A stretch of DNA of 64,000 nt from G965225705 sp965225705. Lineage in GTDB: Bacteria > Pseudomonadota > Alphaproteobacteria > Caulobacterales > Maricaulaceae. Of this stretch, positions 61,724 to 64,000 are shown piece by piece. The notes beneath the pieces are model-generated. The model was given only the letters and a program-made list of their open reading frames with translations, did not search any database and was not told the DNA's origin. Position numbers and translations under genes: made by a program. Numbering within the stretch: the stretch's first letter is position 1; each line of letters begins with the position of its first letter. The stretch covers positions 1,364,001 to 1,428,000 of the forward strand of contig OZ245325.1 in the NCBI GenBank assembly GCA_965225705.1. The letters are read 5' to 3'.

Positions 61724-62796
61724 GGTGAAACTCCTTCTCTTTCTATTGTCTTATAATGCCGTTCAATTTCAAGTAGTTTTTGCTTACGCCAGAGGCCACC
61801 GCCATATCCGGTCAGTGAACCGTCCGTGCCAATGACACGATGACATGGTATCACCAGAGCAATCTGGTTCGCCCCATTGGCGCGTGCCACAGCTCTTGCA
61901 GCTGAAGGACGTCCTATCCGTCGTGCTATATCAGCATAGCTGCGCGTAACACCGGGTGGGATGCGTCTGAGTTCATTCCAAACACTTCGCATGAAAGGGG
62001 TTCCGTGACAGGCAAGCGGTGTTGTAAACCGGGCTGAACGCCCATCAAAAAAACATGCAAGCTCAGCTTTGATGTGTTCACCGGGCCCTGTTTTTCCAGG
62101 ACCCAGCCTGCCTTTGGTGAGTTTATCAAGCTTATTAAGCTCAGTCTTTAATGCTTTCCGATCTAAGAATTCTAAAAGATGCAGCTCGGTTTGACTGCTG
62201 ACAGAAATCATATCGCCCAGTGGTGTTGCGATCCAGTCTGCAAAAAGCAGGGGAGCCGTATCCATATCGCCAGGTGCACGACCCAAAAGTTTTGCGAACG
62301 CTCTGCGAAAAGCACTGGCAGATTCAAAATGCGCTTCCAGCTGTGCCTCAATAACCATGCCACCTGAAGACATGGTTTCAAACCCATCACGCAACCGCCT
62401 TTGCCGTGCCATTTCCAGAAAAGTCAGACCAAACTGGCGCCTGAAACTGCGGCGCACGGTGGAAGGGTCAAACCCCATCCGTTTTACATCGGCTTCGGAC
62501 CAGCGATAGGCTGGTCGCTTATCCAGAGCGGTCAGGAAGGTGCGTATGATCGGATCGACCAGAGCCACAGGCGCCAGCGGATGGCAGCGTTTGCAGGGGC
62601 GGTATCCGGCCTCAAGGCAGGCACCCACGGAGTCAAAGAATGTGCAATTTTCGGATTTTGGTTTACGCGCGGGACATGTCAGACGACAAAAAACGCCGGT
62701 GGTGGACACACCGACATAGGCCTGACCGTCATAGCGGTCATCGCGCTCAACAAGCGCCTGATACAGTGTATCATGATCTGGAAGGTCAAAAAGCAT
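61720..62796 (-). CDS. ada: Ada: methylated-DNA repair protein and regulator
   Basis: Ada repairs methylphosphotriesters and O6-methylguanine and activates its regulon. 358 residues in the full three-part order. The zinc-binding AdaA domain (C37, C41, C68, C71 in FCRLTCPARKP and YRPCKRCHPLAP) is followed by an AraC-type DNA-binding region (about 85-180) and a C-terminal methyltransferase with the acceptor Cys in VIPCHRVIG. All key cysteines are intact. No Ada box could be judged. It heads a two-gene unit with the PEP-mutase-like gene. Confidence 0.96.
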   Translation of the reverse strand: MLFDLPDHDTLYQALVERDDRYDGQAYVGVSTTGVFCRLTCPARKPKSENCTFFDSVGACLEAGYRPCKRCHPLAPVALVDPIIRTFLTALDKRPAYRWSEADVKRMGFDPSTVRRSFRRQFGLTFLEMARQRRLRDGFETMSSGGMVIEAQLEAHFESASAFRRAFAKLLGRAPGDMDTAPLLFADWIATPLGDMISVSSQTELHLLEFLDRKALKTELNKLDKLTKGRLGPGKTGPGEHIKAELACFFDGRSARFTTPLACHGTPFMRSVWNELRRIPPGVTRSYADIARRIGRPSAARAVARANGANQIALVIPCHRVIGTDGSLTGYGGGLWRKQKLLEIERHYKTIEREGVSP

Positions 62797-62940
62797 GACG
62801 AGACTCTAACACATCGACTATAGGGTTCCGCCGAAATTCGGGCGTATATTTTATTTTGTATACGGGAGAGTTATGGACACAGGGATCCTGACTGCCCGTA
62901 AAGTTAGATATGAAGAGGTGTCAGCTTTTGTGCAAAACCA

Positions 62941-64000
62941 TCAACATTCCACAATATTGACGTGAACAGCAAGACCACCTTTGGAGGTCTCTTTATATTT
63001 CTCTGCCATATCAAGGCCCGTCTGATGCATGGTTTTAATAACATCATCCAGGGAAACTTTATGGGTTCCATCATGATGCAAGGCAAGGCGTGCTGCATCA
63101 ATGGCCTTAACAGAGGCTATAGCATTACGTTCAATACAGGGGATCTGAACAAGGCCCGCAATGGGATCACAGGTCAGGCCAAGATTATGCTCCATCCCAA
63201 TCTCAGCAGCATTTTCAACTTGCGCATTCGTCCCCCCCATTACCGCAGCCAAACCCGCCGCCGCCATAGAACAGGCCACCCCCACCTCTCCCTGACATCC
63301 GGCCTCTGCCCCGGAAATAGAGGCATTTTTCTTATAAAGAGCTCCAATAGCCGCAGCTGTGAGTAAAAAGGTCTCAATATCTTCAGGTTGATCCTTACCA
63401 AGATGGACAGCATAACGTAACACCGAAGGGATAATACCAGCCGCACCATTGGTGGGGGCCGTCACCACACGCCCACCAGCAGCATTTTCTTCATTAACAG
63501 CCATAGCCCAGAGATTGACCCAGTCCATAATATCCAGAGGGTCCTGAGATCCCTGACGTGCCCGTTCCTGCATGGTCTGATAAATCTGTGGGGCACGACG
63601 CCTGACACGGAGGGACCCCGGCAAAACCCCCTCCGCCTGAAGACCCCGCCGGATACAGGCATGCATGGTGTTCCAGATATGGGCGATGCCCTGATGAAGG
63701 TCCTTCTCAGACCTGAAGACCAGTTCATTAGCACGCAGGATATCTGCGAAAGAGAGACCTTCTCTCTCACCAGTATCAAGAAGATCCTGTGCACTTTCAA
63801 AAGGGTAAGGAAGCTCTTTATCAGAAAGAGATCCCGCCAGAGGTTCATTACGCCCCGTCTCAGAGTCGTGGAGAATAAACCCGCCCCCTGTGGAGTAATA
63901 AATATCCTGAGCCAGTTCCTGCCCCATCTCATCATAAGCGGTAAAGCGCATACCATTGGCGTGAAAAGGCAGGCGCTCGCGCATATGCCAGACAAGGTCT
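62941..64000 (-). CDS. sdaA: L-serine ammonia-lyase, N-terminus cut by window edge
   Basis: [4Fe-4S] L-serine dehydratase making pyruvate and ammonia. The minus-strand frame is open to base 64000: it reads DLVWH before MRERLPFHANGMRF, matching the SdaA family, so the gene starts beyond the window. The visible part (about 353 residues) holds the C-terminal domain with AEAGCQGEVGVACSMAAAGL and LGLTCDPIAGLVQIPCIERNAIASVKAI, providing the cluster cysteines. Full SdaA is about 455-460 residues, so some 100 are missing. Confidence 0.95.
   Translation of the reverse strand, partial: DLVWHMRERLPFHANGMRFTAYDEMGQELAQDIYYSTGGGFILHDSETGRNEPLAGSLSDKELPYPFESAQDLLDTGEREGLSFADILRANELVFRSEKDLHQGIAHIWNTMHACIRRGLQAEGVLPGSLRVRRRAPQIYQTMQERARQGSQDPLDIMDWVNLWAMAVNEENAAGGRVVTAPTNGAAGIIPSVLRYAVHLGKDQPEDIETFLLTAAAIGALYKKNASISGAEAGCQGEVGVACSMAAAGLAAVMGGTNAQVENAAEIGMEHNLGLTCDPIAGLVQIPCIERNAIASVKAIDAARLALHHDGTHKVSLDDVIKTMHQTGLDMAEKYKETSKGGLAVHVNIVEC

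Noticed and set aside
1..64000. CRISPR arrays, insertion sequences, integrases, prophage modules
   Set aside because: No regular spacer-repeat pattern, transposase, integrase or phage structural gene was seen on either strand.

Overview
The window is a stretch of bacterial chromosome. Gene families and gene order point to an alphaproteobacterium, most likely of the Rhodospirillales/Acetobacteraceae type. The evidence is a ctaC-ctaD-ctaB-ctaG-ctaE-SURF1 oxidase operon, a ppx-ppk-hda-DUF2066 run, a single long RelA/SpoT protein, a DnaA-C-like regulator overlapping a DUF6456 gene, and an AccD without its zinc-ribbon cysteines. By eye the GC content is moderate (mid-40s percent), with many A/T runs between genes. 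The family-level placement is inference. Nothing looks like a large prophage, integrated element or CRISPR array. Most of the window is core genome, mainly on the minus strand.

Layout. 1-6 kb: thiL (cut by the left edge), nusB, glpX, accD, and the bacterioferritin pair bfd-bfr. 1.4 and 6.5 kb: two related polytopic membrane proteins. 7-11.5 kb: metallo-beta-lactamase-fold hydrolase, two-domain SnoaL/NTF2 protein, IscU/NifU-N-like protein, RNase D. 11.6-12.6 kb: a broken double-glycine-leader peptide gene followed by a PrsW/CPBP-like membrane protein. 12.7-18.8 kb: ppx, ppk, hda, DUF2066. 19.5-28.5 kb: clpX, rplM-rpsI, nadA, nitroreductase, NAD(P)HX repair enzyme, NfeD and SPFH proteins, YqgE. 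28.5-35.1 kb: aa3-type cytochrome c oxidase operon. 35.4-38.9 kb: tldD, msrA, DUF6456 and DnaA-C-like regulator. 39.2-41.9 kb: ybgC-tolQ-tolR-tolA without tolB-pal. 42-46.7 kb: YihY, uppP, pyrE, rsh. 47-48.1 kb: an intact double-glycine-leader peptide gene, a terminator hairpin and a polytopic membrane protein. 48.6-51.7 kb: mutT, then yidC-rnpA-rpmH. 51.9-55.2 kb: a metal-acquisition cluster (small His/Cys secreted protein, outer-membrane channel, znuA, znuB). 55.3-58.1 kb: a GtrA/GtrB-like lipid-linked sugar cluster. 58.4 kb: tRNA-Thr. 58.6-64 kb: lytic transglycosylase, PEP-mutase-family enzyme, ada, and sdaA (cut by the right edge).

Two observations deserve most attention. First, two distant loci share the same layout: a small peptide with a leader of the form TG-[M/I]-R-x-L-x-x-E-E-[I/V]-x-x-[V/L]-S-G-G, then a strong hairpin, then a polytopic membrane protein that could be an immunity or processing factor. 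One locus is intact (47.0-48.1 kb) and one is decayed (11.6-12.6 kb). Together they suggest a family of bacteriocin-like secreted peptides served by a C39-peptidase ABC exporter elsewhere in the genome. Second, in the metal cluster a perfect 13-bp inverted repeat pairs the last codons of the small secreted protein gene with the Shine-Dalgarno of the outer-membrane channel gene. Two further hairpins nest inside it. This is the form expected of a translational-coupling switch.
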